From Candidatus Heimdallarchaeota archaeon (GTDB lineage Archaea > Asgardarchaeota > Heimdallarchaeia > JABLTI01), in the NCBI GenBank assembly GCA_018238155.1, contig JABCTZ010000009.1, forward strand, positions 1 through 64,000: DNA of 64,000 nucleotides, read 5' to 3'. The position numbers and the translations under genes are program-made. Below the pieces are notes generated by a model. That model was not told the DNA's origin. It was given only the letters and a program-made list of their open reading frames with translations, and made no database searches. Shown in pieces: positions 36,347 to 44,624 of the stretch; positions within the stretch are counted from its first letter, which is position 1, and each line of letters opens with the position of its first letter.

Positions 36347-36955
36347 ATGAAATATTCTAGTGATGAATTCAATAAAGAATATCATAAAATCCTTGGTGTA
36401 AAAGAAGAAGAATACTTCAATATAGGGTTACATTATACAATGTTGAGTAATTGTTTTTACTATGGAGTTATAGTATATTCTCTAAGTTTAGGATTATTTG
36501 TAACATTGGAGACCTTATTTTTTATCAATTTCTTTTTCGAAGAATATTTTACATTAATAATTGCCATTATTGTAGGAATGGGATTATTGGTGTGTGAAAT
36601 AATCAGTACAATAACTAAGAAAAGACATCAAGTAAAAACAAGTAATTCTTTCGAATACTGTGTAAGAAATAACTCAAGTGCTTATCACCTAAATCTTATA
36701 CGCAATGGCATAGTAGTAAGTGGGAAATTATACAAAGATACAAAAAACAAGCGATGGGTGTTCCTTCTAACTATTCGACGAGACCCACCTGCACTTTCCC
36801 AAGGGAAGAAGGTAGCAATTTTAGGTGTTGATTTAGGAATCAAAACGGAAGCATCTCTTGTAGCATTACTCGAAGATGAAGGACTAAAGAAAGAACAATT
36901 CCACTTCTTGAAAGAACCGATATTCAAGCGAGAAAAATACCGATTACGACAGTGA
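36347..36955 (+). CDS. Two-helix membrane protein fused to a TnpB fragment
   Basis: Residues 1-108 (from ATG 36347) form a membrane protein with two hydrophobic segments (about 40-59 and 67-89) and a charged N-terminus. From about residue 109 the frame runs on into the middle of a TnpB transposase (SAYHLNLIRNG, VFLLTIRRDPPALSQG, then the RuvC start GVDLGIKTEAS) and stops at 36955. A transposon end therefore seems to have landed inside, and in frame with, a host membrane gene, truncating it. The chimera may still be made as a membrane protein. A TTG at 36311 would add 12 residues. Confidence 0.5.
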   Translation: MKYSSDEFNKEYHKILGVKEEEYFNIGLHYTMLSNCFYYGVIVYSLSLGLFVTLETLFFINFFFEEYFTLIIAIIVGMGLLVCEIISTITKKRHQVKTSNSFEYCVRNNSSAYHLNLIRNGIVVSGKLYKDTKNKRWVFLLTIRRDPPALSQGKKVAILGVDLGIKTEASLVALLEDEGLKKEQFHFLKEPIFKREKYRLRQ

Positions 36956-37623
36956 AGAAAAGCTTACAACGAAAACTTACTCAGAGTACTGGTAATCAAA
37001 GAGTTTTGATTTCCAGACAATTAAAGGATGTTCACTTAAAATACTCAAACCTTCTCAAAGAACATTATCACAAGATAAGTCGAAAGGTTGCAGATATTGC
37101 TCAAATTTATCTTAATGAGAACTACCGTGTTCATATCGCTATTGGCAAACTCAAAGGACTGAACCAAAGTGTTAGAAAAGGAGATGGGAAAGGAAAATTA
37201 TTCAGAGGTAAAATAAGTCAATTCCCCTACTATAAATTAACCGAATTGATAACCTATAAATGTTGAGAAATCGGTGTATCGAACATCTCGTTGGTTAAGG
37301 AGAATTGGACATCAAAAGTTTGTCACAAGTGTGATAGTAAGAATACTACAAGACCTTCACAAGCACAGTTCAAATGCTTGAATTGTAGGTTGGAATATAA
37401 TGCTGATGCAAATGGAGCTATCAATATAGCATTAAGATATTGGCAACAACACACAAAGGATGACAAACAAACTGTTAAGCTTATGTTCTTACATAAGAAA
37501 GGAAGTCAACAGTCAACGGCTGTTGACACTGGGAAAAAGATTATTCCCCACACGATGAATTTACTGGAGGCGGAAAGAATTATATCTTCTGCTTCAAATA
37601 AAGGTATAGGAAGTGTAAAATAA
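36671..37623 (+). mobile_element. tnpB: Broken IS200/IS605-type tnpB
   Basis: TnpB is the RNA-guided nuclease of IS605-family elements. Here it is spread over three frames: RuvC-I GVDLGIK (to 36955), a middle segment in the next frame (36952-37266; ISRKVADIAQIYLNENYRVH and KLKGLNQSVRKGDGK) and, after an in-frame TGA at 37264, the C-terminal zinc ribbon (CHKC...CLNC) with NADANGAINIA. The position of the catalytic Glu reads IAIGKLKG. The N-terminal third is missing and no tnpA is near. It is a dead element inserted just upstream of tldE, whose start lies 3 nt after its stop. Confidence 0.85.
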
Positions 37624-37625
37624 TC

Positions 37626-39002
37626 TTGGCGTTCAATAAGATTCTGTTAATTGAGAAAGCACAATTTGTGCTAAAGCAAGCAGAGAAATTTGGTGCTACT
37701 CAAACAGAAGTAACAATTACTTCTACAACTGGCGCATTAACTCGTTTAGCTAATAGTATCATTGACCAAAACGTTGCTGAACGTCATTTTCGAGTTAGCA
37801 CTATTGCTTATGTTGGAACCCAAAAAGGTTCTACAACAGTAGAAGTTTTTGATAATAAGTCAATTGCAAGTGCAGTTGAAACCGCAGTCAAGATAGCCAA
37901 AATTTCTCCAGAAAATAAACATTTCAAATCTTTACCTGAGAAACAAATCTATACAGATAAGGTTTCACTTGCTGATCTCGTTTCCAAAAATACTATTGAA
38001 GCTACACCTGAGCAACGAGCTGATTTTGCTAAGTTAGCTATTGATAGTGCTCATGCAATAGACAAACGCATTAGAGCTGTTGCTGGAGCAGTTTCACATA
38101 CAACTGCAGAACGTATTATCCTCAATAACCTTGGTTTGGAAGCTTATGATCGTGGCACATATGGTAACGTTAACATAACGGTCCTCGCAGAAGATGGTTC
38201 TGAAGAAACTGCTGGGTGGTCTTCTGATAATCGCAAAGATTTCTCCAAGCTCGATATTCAAACAGTAGCTGAAAAGGCTGCTCGAAAAGCTGTTGATGGT
38301 TTCGGGATGAAATATATTGATCCTGGTGAATATGAAATTGTTTTAGAACCTGCAGCAGCAGCTGGATTTCTCTTCTTTATCAATTACTTTGGTTTCAGTG
38401 CCCAGTCGTACCAAGATTACATCAGCTTTTTACGAGATAAAATCGGTACCAAAGTTTTCTCAGAGAAGTTGACCCTTTGGGATGATGCTTATGACCCTCG
38501 TTTGGAAAACCGTGAAATGTTTGATAGCGAAGGTGTTCCAAAGGCAAAATTGGAAATGATTAAAGATGGAGTGGTCAAGAACCTTACTTACGACACTTTA
38601 ACTGCTAGCAAAGATGGCGTTCAAAGCACAGGTCACAATGCTAAATTCTATGGTCGCTCATTACCTATTGCCCAACATTTGCTTGTAGGTGAAGGTGATT
38701 CCAATCTCGACGAGATGATCGCTGAAACAAAAAATGGTATTTTAGTTACTCACTTTCATTATCAAAATGCCGTCAATCCAACAAAAGGTGTTTTCACAGG
38801 TCTTACTCGAGATGGTGCTTGGTATATAAAAAATGGGGAAATTCAATTCCCACTTAAAACATTAAGATATACTGATGCTGCACCTCGTTTCTTAGCTGAG
38901 ATCGATTTAGTTGGTAAATATATGGATTTGAATGATGCAAGAGCCTTAGTTCCTCCCATGAAATTACCTTCATTCAAAATCTCCGGGTCAAGTAAAGAGT
39001 AA
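37626..39002 (+). CDS. tldE: TldE/PmbA, non-catalytic partner of TldD
   Basis: A 458-residue member of the TldD/PmbA family without the HExxxH site: the equivalent stretch is YEIVLEPAAAAGFLFF. The rest of the fold is conserved (FGATQTEVTITSTTGALTRLAN, NLTYDTLTASKDG, LPIAQHLLVGEGDSNLDEM). TldE forms the peptidase chamber with TldD. The start appears to be TTG at 37626, 3 nt behind the stop of the tnpB remnant, with no clear ribosome binding site; the transposon may have replaced the native 5' region. The partner tldD ends at 32378. Confidence 0.88.
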   Translation: MAFNKILLIEKAQFVLKQAEKFGATQTEVTITSTTGALTRLANSIIDQNVAERHFRVSTIAYVGTQKGSTTVEVFDNKSIASAVETAVKIAKISPENKHFKSLPEKQIYTDKVSLADLVSKNTIEATPEQRADFAKLAIDSAHAIDKRIRAVAGAVSHTTAERIILNNLGLEAYDRGTYGNVNITVLAEDGSEETAGWSSDNRKDFSKLDIQTVAEKAARKAVDGFGMKYIDPGEYEIVLEPAAAAGFLFFINYFGFSAQSYQDYISFLRDKIGTKVFSEKLTLWDDAYDPRLENREMFDSEGVPKAKLEMIKDGVVKNLTYDTLTASKDGVQSTGHNAKFYGRSLPIAQHLLVGEGDSNLDEMIAETKNGILVTHFHYQNAVNPTKGVFTGLTRDGAWYIKNGEIQFPLKTLRYTDAAPRFLAEIDLVGKYMDLNDARALVPPMKLPSFKISGSSKE

Positions 39003-39022
39003 TTATAGCACTAATTATTCTT

Positions 39023-39994
39023 TCAATCTTTTTTTCTTTCTAAATCAACTTCAAAAACTGCTAATGATTTTGGAATGTTTTCATCACATGTTATTTTTGA
39101 TAGTTCTAATGAAGAAATACCAACAACTAGTTCTCGAAATTCAGGTGCTGATTTCATATAGATATATCGTCCCTTGGGCAAATTTCTTGCATATTGTACG
39201 AATTCTTCATCTGAATGAAATTTGTCCTTAGGTCCATGAAAAAGTAATATTTCCTTGTTAATAGTGCTCAATTCCGCAGTAATATCGAACTTTAAATTAT
39301 GAATACCTGTTTTTCTCCATTTCCACACAGTGGCATTTCTAACGAAATCCAAGTAGCGTTCTTTTGCAAATTTGTTTTTCATTCTTGCTAAAACAATTTT
39401 TGCCAATAGTGGCTTTAATATCTTAACTACAAATGGTGGAAATAACCTAAAGATATAGGTTAATTTTTTCTGTGCTCGCCAATCCTTTATTGGATCATGA
39501 ATTGCGATAGTTGGTGCATCAAAATACTCTTTTAATAATCCTGTTAGAATGACTCCTCCGGAGAAGCTCGAACCATAGAGAACAAAATCTTTCTCTTTTA
39601 GTCCTAAATATTGAATTGCTTCTGCTAGATCTTTTGCCAGTTGATCGATGGACATGTTTGCCTTTCTTCTTTTGTGTGTTTTACAGGATGTTTTCTCTCG
39701 AGACTCAAGAATATAGTATTCACCCTTTTCATGCATTGGCACACTAAAATATCTCCACGACCAAGGTGAAGTGCCAAATCCTGGCAAAAATAATACTGGT
39801 CGTATACTCACTGGCTCTTTTGGTTTGTGATGAAAAACCCTTATCTCACCATTTTCAATTGGGATAAATATTATTTCACAAATTCCCTTCTCATAAAAAA
39901 AAGGTCCTTTTTGGTTATGTTCTATAATCAATTTCTCTATTTTTTCTTCTTGTTCTTTGCTCAGAGAAATATGCTCTGTAATTATTGAATCCAT
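39023..39994 (-). CDS. Alpha/beta hydrolase-fold protein
   Basis: A 323-residue cytosolic protein with the alpha/beta hydrolase pattern. VLFLPGFGTSPWSWR is the oxyanion loop, DFVLYGSSFSGGVIL the nucleophile elbow (GSSFSG, two Ser available), and ILLFHGPKDKFHSDEEF the acid region. Where the catalytic His is expected the sequence reads YIYMKSAPEFRELV, without a His, so activity is uncertain. A cap of about 80 basic residues lies between. ATG at 39994 is chosen over the GTG at 40003 because GGGTGGGAAG stands directly upstream. It is co-directional with the arsenite pump gene but probably not related in function. Confidence 0.72.
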   Translation of the reverse strand: MDSIITEHISLSKEQEEKIEKLIIEHNQKGPFFYEKGICEIIFIPIENGEIRVFHHKPKEPVSIRPVLFLPGFGTSPWSWRYFSVPMHEKGEYYILESREKTSCKTHKRRKANMSIDQLAKDLAEAIQYLGLKEKDFVLYGSSFSGGVILTGLLKEYFDAPTIAIHDPIKDWRAQKKLTYIFRLFPPFVVKILKPLLAKIVLARMKNKFAKERYLDFVRNATVWKWRKTGIHNLKFDITAELSTINKEILLFHGPKDKFHSDEEFVQYARNLPKGRYIYMKSAPEFRELVVGISSLELSKITCDENIPKSLAVFEVDLERKKD

Positions 39995-40095
39995 GCTTCC
40001 CACCCGGCTTTTGTTTGAATGATTGCTCTACTGTTTTTTCTCAACTATTTATTAAAGTTTATTGGATTTTACTTTCGATTAAGGTAATAGACTTC

Positions 40096-41277
40096 TTAGC
40101 TTTTCTTCGCCAATTCATCAGTTTTGGATTTTGGTTTCCAAAAATTCTTTTTATGCAGAAATTTACCAAGATATACTAGACCGAGCATAATAGGTACTTC
40201 CCAAAATAATCCCATAGTTGTTCCCAATGCTGCATAGGAACCAACACCATATAAACCAATGGCAGTGGCAATTGCAATTTCAAAATGACTTGAACTACCA
40301 ATTATTGTGGTAATAATAGCTTCACGATATTTTAATCTAAAGAGTTTTGTAACGAGAAGATTGAATCCTACAACTATTATGAATCCGATTAAGATTGGTG
40401 CAGAGACTATTAGTAGTTCTATTGGATTACTTATCATTGTTTGACCATTAATTGAAAATAGTACCACTAAAGTAAATAAAAGCGCTACCATGGAAATTTT
40501 CCCTACCACAGGACGATATTTATTTTCAAACCAATCTTTGCCCTTTATTTTTAGAATCAATTGTTTTGAAACAATGCCAAAAATTAGTGGGATACCAATG
40601 AATATTGATACTGTAATTAGTAACCAAACCCATGGAATCTCAATATTTTGAATACCCGTTAGTAATTTAACCATTGGAACATAAAGAAAAATCAACGTAA
40701 TCGTATTGATGCTTGTATTAATTACATTTTGTTCTTGATTTCCTTTTGCGAGAGAACCCCAAACTAAAACCATAGCAGTACAGGGACTAGAGCCAAGCAA
40801 AATAACCGCCACAATCAATTGAGGGTCAAAATTCCGCAAGAATAAATAACTCAAGCCCGTTGCAACTAAAGGTGCTAATATCCAATTTGAAATTAAAGTA
40901 AGCAATATTGGCAATGGATTTTTACCAAGTTTCTTAACCTCACTAAATTGAAGATTCAACAAAGCAGGGTACATCATAAAAAATAAACATATTCCTATTG
41001 GAATGTTAATATCTTGAACTTGCCAACTCTCAAGTGTGTTTCCAATTATTGGTACAAATTGGGATAATAGTATTCCAATACCCATACATACTGCTACCCA
41101 AAGTGCAAGATACTTTTCAAATATACCTAATTTATGTTCTTTATCGATTGAAATGCTACCCTCACTATCTGTTTTTCCATTTCCACGAAGTTGTTGATTA
41201 TCATTAAGATCTATAGATTCTTTTCGAATTGTAACTGGACTTTCAGATGTTTTGGGTTTCACTTTGAATTTCTCCAA
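40096..41277 (-). CDS. acr3: Arsenite efflux permease ACR3
   Basis: A 393-residue BASS-superfamily transporter with ten membrane helices after a charged 45-residue N-terminal tail. ACR3 landmarks are FMMYPALLNLQF, the conserved Cys in ILLGSSPCTAMVLVWGSLAKG (helix 4, needed for arsenite transport) and Glu in GLFWEVPIMLGLVY (helix 9). EAIITTIIGSSSHFEIAIA is also typical. It exports trivalent arsenite. It is divergent from arsM, with palindromic sequence between, and an arsR gene lies 0.9 kb away, so arsenite-dependent derepression is expected. Confidence 0.93.
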   Translation of the reverse strand: MEKFKVKPKTSESPVTIRKESIDLNDNQQLRGNGKTDSEGSISIDKEHKLGIFEKYLALWVAVCMGIGILLSQFVPIIGNTLESWQVQDINIPIGICLFFMMYPALLNLQFSEVKKLGKNPLPILLTLISNWILAPLVATGLSYLFLRNFDPQLIVAVILLGSSPCTAMVLVWGSLAKGNQEQNVINTSINTITLIFLYVPMVKLLTGIQNIEIPWVWLLITVSIFIGIPLIFGIVSKQLILKIKGKDWFENKYRPVVGKISMVALLFTLVVLFSINGQTMISNPIELLIVSAPILIGFIIVVGFNLLVTKLFRLKYREAIITTIIGSSSHFEIAIATAIGLYGVGSYAALGTTMGLFWEVPIMLGLVYLGKFLHKKNFWKPKSKTDELAKKS

Positions 41278-41295
41278 GATAGGAATAATGCTTCT

Positions 41296-41332
41296 ATATA
41301 AAAATATTTTTATATGAAATTTATTTCATATA
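41296..41332. promoter_or_regulatory. Palindromic operator/promoter between acr3 and arsM
   Basis: Two symmetric elements lie side by side. 41296-41315 is a perfect 20-bp palindrome (ATATAAAAAT and its complement) that provides TATA-like boxes on both strands. 41311-41332 is TATATGAAAT-TT-ATTTCATATA, a perfect inverted repeat with 10-bp arms. The size and position fit a dimeric ArsR-family operator overlapping the divergent promoters. Binding is inferred. Confidence 0.6.
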
Positions 41333-41358
41333 GTTTAAGAACTCTGAGGAAATCAAGA

Positions 41359-42108
41359 ATGACAAAAAGCAAGGAAATTATAAAGGAAAGTTACGCGAGC
41401 GCACTAAAAAATGCTAAAACTGAAACAAGTAAAGAATCTTGTTGTTCTAAACCGAAAGATGAAAAATCTTCCGGGGAAAGCACTCCAAAATTATCTCTTA
41501 AACCTGTTCAATTCACTCCAAGCTTTGGATGTATTATTGATTTACCGAAAAAAGCTGGATTAAAAGAGGGGGATATTGTTGTTGATTTAGGATCTGGTCC
41601 TGGTCATGATTTGATACGAGCAGCGGAAATAATTGGTTCTAAAGGAAAAGCAATCGGTATTGATATGACTCCTGAAATGATTCAAAATGCCAATAATGAA
41701 ATCGAACATAAGGGATTAAGCAATGCAGAAGCACGATTAGGTGAGATTGAGAATATTCCCGTAGAGGACAATTTTGCTGACGTAGTTATTTCTAATTGCG
41801 TTATTAATTTAACAGCTAATAAATCAGTTGTTTTCAAGGAAGCTTTCAGGATCCTAAAACCTGGAGGACGATTAGTTGATGCAGATGTAATTGCAGAGCA
41901 TGAATTACCTCAAAGCTTACAAGACGATAACAAATCTTGGTGTAGTTGTATTGGTGGTGCTCTAACTGAGGAAGGATATTCCAAAGCTATGAATGCCGCA
42001 GGTTTTGTAGATATTAAAATTGATATTGATCATTCAAGGCACACAGAATGGGATGGAGAAAAAATCAGAATGTTTAGTGGAATAATTTCTGCGGTAAAAC
42101 CAGTATAA
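41359..42108 (+). CDS. arsM: Arsenite methyltransferase ArsM
   Basis: A 249-residue SAM-dependent methyltransferase of the ArsM/AS3MT family. Motif I is VVDLGSGPGHDLIRAA, followed by GIDMTPEMIQNA and the family hallmark DVVISNCVINLTANK. Arsenic-binding cysteines are visible: SFGC before motif I, SNCV, and KSWCSCIGGALTEEGY near the end. A further CC (ESCCSKPK) sits in the N-terminal tail. It methylates arsenite to volatile or excretable forms. GAGGA 7-8 nt upstream supports ATG at 41359 over the earlier in-frame ATG at 41314, which lies within the operator region. Confidence 0.92.
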   Translation: MTKSKEIIKESYASALKNAKTETSKESCCSKPKDEKSSGESTPKLSLKPVQFTPSFGCIIDLPKKAGLKEGDIVVDLGSGPGHDLIRAAEIIGSKGKAIGIDMTPEMIQNANNEIEHKGLSNAEARLGEIENIPVEDNFADVVISNCVINLTANKSVVFKEAFRILKPGGRLVDADVIAEHELPQSLQDDNKSWCSCIGGALTEEGYSKAMNAAGFVDIKIDIDHSRHTEWDGEKIRMFSGIISAVKPV

Positions 42109-42186
42109 AATAATCTATTTCAGTCATAGTTCTTCCAACAATTTATATTATAGTTGTGAATATTGAGTATAAAATGGGGCTAAGAA

Positions 42187-42633
42187 ATGACTGTAGAAAA
42201 GAAAGAAGATTCCAGTAAGAAAGATGCCGATATCAAGAAGGAAAAACTCGGTGAAAAGATTGTGAAATTAATCGATGGATCTGAGCTTAAATCTTTATGT
42301 TGTTCATTAGAGGACTGGGAGGAGCGAATAGAAACAATACCCGCATTTAAAGAAGCTGATTTTTTCAGTAGAATTCTGCGGGTAGTTTCAAACCCAATAC
42401 GTTTGAAAATACTTACAATATTGCTTGAAAGAAGTTGGGCATGCAATTGCGAATTTGAATATATACTCAAAATTCATCAAACCTTGATTTCACATCATCT
42501 TAAACTATTGAGAGATTCTGGTTTAGTAACCTTTAAACAAGAAGGTCTTTGGAAATTATATAGAATCGAAGAGAAATTCCGTCCTTTTCTTGAAAAGTTC
42601 AGAGAATTACTATTTACGTTACCTAAGAAATGA
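42187..42633 (+). CDS. arsR: ArsR-family metalloid-responsive repressor
   Basis: A 148-residue protein whose second half is an ArsR/SmtB winged helix: ILRVVSNPIRLKILTILLE, helix-turn-helix QTLISHHLKLLRDSGLVTF, wing KQEGLWKLYRI. The sensor motif ELCVCDL of classical ArsR appears here as SWACNCEFEYIL, keeping a Cys-x-Cys. An unusual N-terminal extension of about 60 residues is Lys/Asp-rich and contains LCCSLEDW, a further Cys pair that could complete a three- or four-Cys arsenite site. It most likely represses acr3 and arsM through the palindromes at 41296-41332. TATAAAA lies about 20 bp upstream. Confidence 0.88.
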   Translation: MTVEKKEDSSKKDADIKKEKLGEKIVKLIDGSELKSLCCSLEDWEERIETIPAFKEADFFSRILRVVSNPIRLKILTILLERSWACNCEFEYILKIHQTLISHHLKLLRDSGLVTFKQEGLWKLYRIEEKFRPFLEKFRELLFTLPKK

Positions 42634-42642
42634 TATCTTTGA

Positions 42643-42987
42643 GTGATACCTTTGCCAATGCCTAACTGGATAAAAGAGTGGATTCCAAAAGATCGATTGG
42701 TTGCTAATAAATTTAAATTGAGCAAAAGATACCTTCGAAATTCTAAGAAACTACAATTTATGGTCGGAGAAAAATTTCAAGGAACTGATAATTGGGCTTG
42801 GTTTAAGTATATGGTAATAAGTAAGAAATATGGTAAATATTGGGTGCGGTATACAGAAGGATTATATGAATGCAACTGTCCTTTCTTTAAACACCGAGGC
42901 ATCTGTTCTCATATTTTTGCTGTAGCTCAACTCACCGATACATGGCCAAAAATAGAAACAATTTTTCCCGAAAAAAATGTTTTATAA
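42643..42987 (+). CDS. SWIM zinc-finger protein
   Basis: A 114-residue protein, GTG start, 9 bp after arsR and therefore probably in the same operon. The C-terminal half holds a SWIM zinc finger: YECNCPFFKHRGICSHIFAV (C-x-C-x8-C-x-H). The N-terminal half is basic and aromatic. SWIM fingers bind DNA or proteins and occur in archaeal small proteins of unknown role. In this place, next to thiol-based arsenic genes, it might be a second regulator or an arsenite-sensitive zinc protein, but that is only context. Confidence 0.75.
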   Translation: MIPLPMPNWIKEWIPKDRLVANKFKLSKRYLRNSKKLQFMVGEKFQGTDNWAWFKYMVISKKYGKYWVRYTEGLYECNCPFFKHRGICSHIFAVAQLTDTWPKIETIFPEKNVL

Positions 42988-43052
42988 TGGTCTCTCTTAA
43001 TTTTTTTCAGACTACTTTTTTTCTCAATTAGTTATTTAGAAAAGCTCAAGCA

Positions 43053-43895
43053 TTATGTTGAGCTAAGATTATTTTGAGCAATATATTCTTTCAGAGTGGT
43101 TTCATTCAAATCAATTGTAGTTCGAATGTCTTCAATGATACAATCTCGTAAGAATACTAGAAGTGAGGGTAAATCTCTCATATCTCTCAGAAAGAAATCA
43201 GGATTTTGTTGTTGTAAGTGTGGTCTTGAATGTGCCATCTCTTTCTCAGTAACTGCTACTGTTTTTATTCCCGCTCTTTTACTTGCAATAATATCACTTG
43301 CTTGATCGCCAATGGACAAAACTTCACATGCTTTGAGGTTCATTATTTCTAGGGCTTTTAAGAACCCACTGGCATCTGGCTTTATCTTATCTATATCATC
43401 TCGAGTAAGAATGAGATCAAACTCTTTTATTTCAGGTATCTTCTCGGAAGCTTTTTTGATCACTTTTCTACTAGTGTTTGTTAAAAGAATTACTTTGTAA
43501 TCTTGTGCAAGGAGTTCTCGTAATACTTTACGAACGCCAATAGTTGGAACAATATTCATACGACTTTTAAGATACATAATAACTGTTGTAAAAATGAATT
43601 TCAATGCTTGAAAATTAGTCATACCCATTTTCTTCCCCATTTGGAATGAGAATTTAGCCAAGCTAGTATTTTTTGGTTTTTTGTCCAATGTAGTTAGTAG
43701 TGAAAAAACTTCAAGGGATGCCTTATTGATTTGTTTTTCAGTAATCTCTGGTCTTACCATCAACACACTCTGGATAAGAGGCCAACCAAGTCTAACTACA
43801 AATGATGATAACACTCCATCAAAATCAAATATTATTGCTTTAATTTGAGAGGTACGCTTTGGTGTATTGGGCGTATCTACATTGAGAGGATTCAT
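43053..43895 (-). CDS. HAD-superfamily hydrolase
   Basis: A 280-residue HAD-like phosphatase. Motif I is AIIFDFDGVLSS (nucleophile and acid Asp), motif II VILLTNTSRKV, motif III the Lys in DKIKPDASGF, motif IV VLSIGDQASDIIASKRAG. A helical cap of about 90 residues lies between motifs I and II, as in phosphoglycolate-phosphatase-like members. The substrate is unknown. The N-terminal 18 residues are polar and Thr-rich. It is convergent with the ars operon and stands alone. Confidence 0.82.
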   Translation of the reverse strand: MNPLNVDTPNTPKRTSQIKAIIFDFDGVLSSFVVRLGWPLIQSVLMVRPEITEKQINKASLEVFSLLTTLDKKPKNTSLAKFSFQMGKKMGMTNFQALKFIFTTVIMYLKSRMNIVPTIGVRKVLRELLAQDYKVILLTNTSRKVIKKASEKIPEIKEFDLILTRDDIDKIKPDASGFLKALEIMNLKACEVLSIGDQASDIIASKRAGIKTVAVTEKEMAHSRPHLQQQNPDFFLRDMRDLPSLLVFLRDCIIEDIRTTIDLNETTLKEYIAQNNLSST

Positions 43896-44163
43896 TGTTT
43901 TAAATTCCTTTTAACAGATTAATTTATAATTCTAAACTGAAAACTTGGTTCTAATTATACAATTTGAATTTATTTCTTATAATTATGTATAATTCTTACA
44001 ATTATCAAGATGAATTATGAATAAAAGTAATCTTTATTCCCTAATATTCTTTGTTTTGCGGCAAGAACTACTCAAAATTCTATTAAATAACGAATATTAA
44101 TATAGAATAATTCGTTATAGAATTATTATTCAACTAAAAACAACTAATTTGGAGGATTTAAAA

Positions 44164-44580
44164 TTGGCTTTGAATGCTGATGCGGCAATAGCACTCTATA
44201 TTCTGATTTCTTCAGTTTTAAGCTTAGTAATCAATATCATTTTCTTTAGATTTGTTTTTAAAAAGAAAAAGAGATTGAAAGCAAATACTTTCACATGGCT
44301 AACCACTTTGGGTATGATGATTCCAGTAAGTTTTGCTTTAATGGCTATTTTCTTATCAATAGATGTATCCTCTAGTAGTGTTGGTGGTGCTCTTGGGTAC
44401 GGTTTACTAATGACATTAGCTATTCCACCAATTTTCTGGTTTGTTCCCACTACTCTCTATTCACTAATAAGAGCTATCTTTATAGCGATAACAAGAAGAA
44501 AAGAACGAGAAATTTTAGAAGAAGATATTCAGGACGTTGGGCTAAATGTTGAACCAATTTTAGCTCAAAAGCATGAATGA
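44164..44580 (+). CDS. Small membrane protein
   Basis: A 138-residue protein with three hydrophobic segments (about 8-30, 45-63 and 74-104), a basic loop after the first (KKKKRLKAN) and an acidic C-terminal tail (EREILEEDIQDVG). The start is taken as TTG at 44164 because GGAGGA at 44151-44156 lies 7 nt before it; a TTG at 44149 would include that site. No family recognised. The 43896-44163 gap upstream is AT-rich with repeated AATTCGTTATAGAATTATT-like runs, probably promoter sequence. Confidence 0.65.
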   Translation: MALNADAAIALYILISSVLSLVINIIFFRFVFKKKKRLKANTFTWLTTLGMMIPVSFALMAIFLSIDVSSSSVGGALGYGLLMTLAIPPIFWFVPTTLYSLIRAIFIAITRRKEREILEEDIQDVGLNVEPILAQKHE

Positions 44581-44600
44581 TGAATAATAAAAAACATTGA

Positions 44601-44624
44601 ATGTAAGGTGAAAAATCCTTACAT
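44601..44624. terminator. Hairpin between convergent genes
   Basis: ATGTAAGG (44601-44608) and CCTTACAT (44617-44624) form a perfect 8-bp stem with an 8-nt A-rich loop. It overlaps the last codons of the creatininase-family gene. Confidence 0.55.

Noticed and set aside
41314..41358. ATG at 41314 as start of arsM
   Set aside because: It lies inside the palindromic operator, and the ATG at 41359 has a GAGGA at the right distance and begins where ArsM-like sequence starts.
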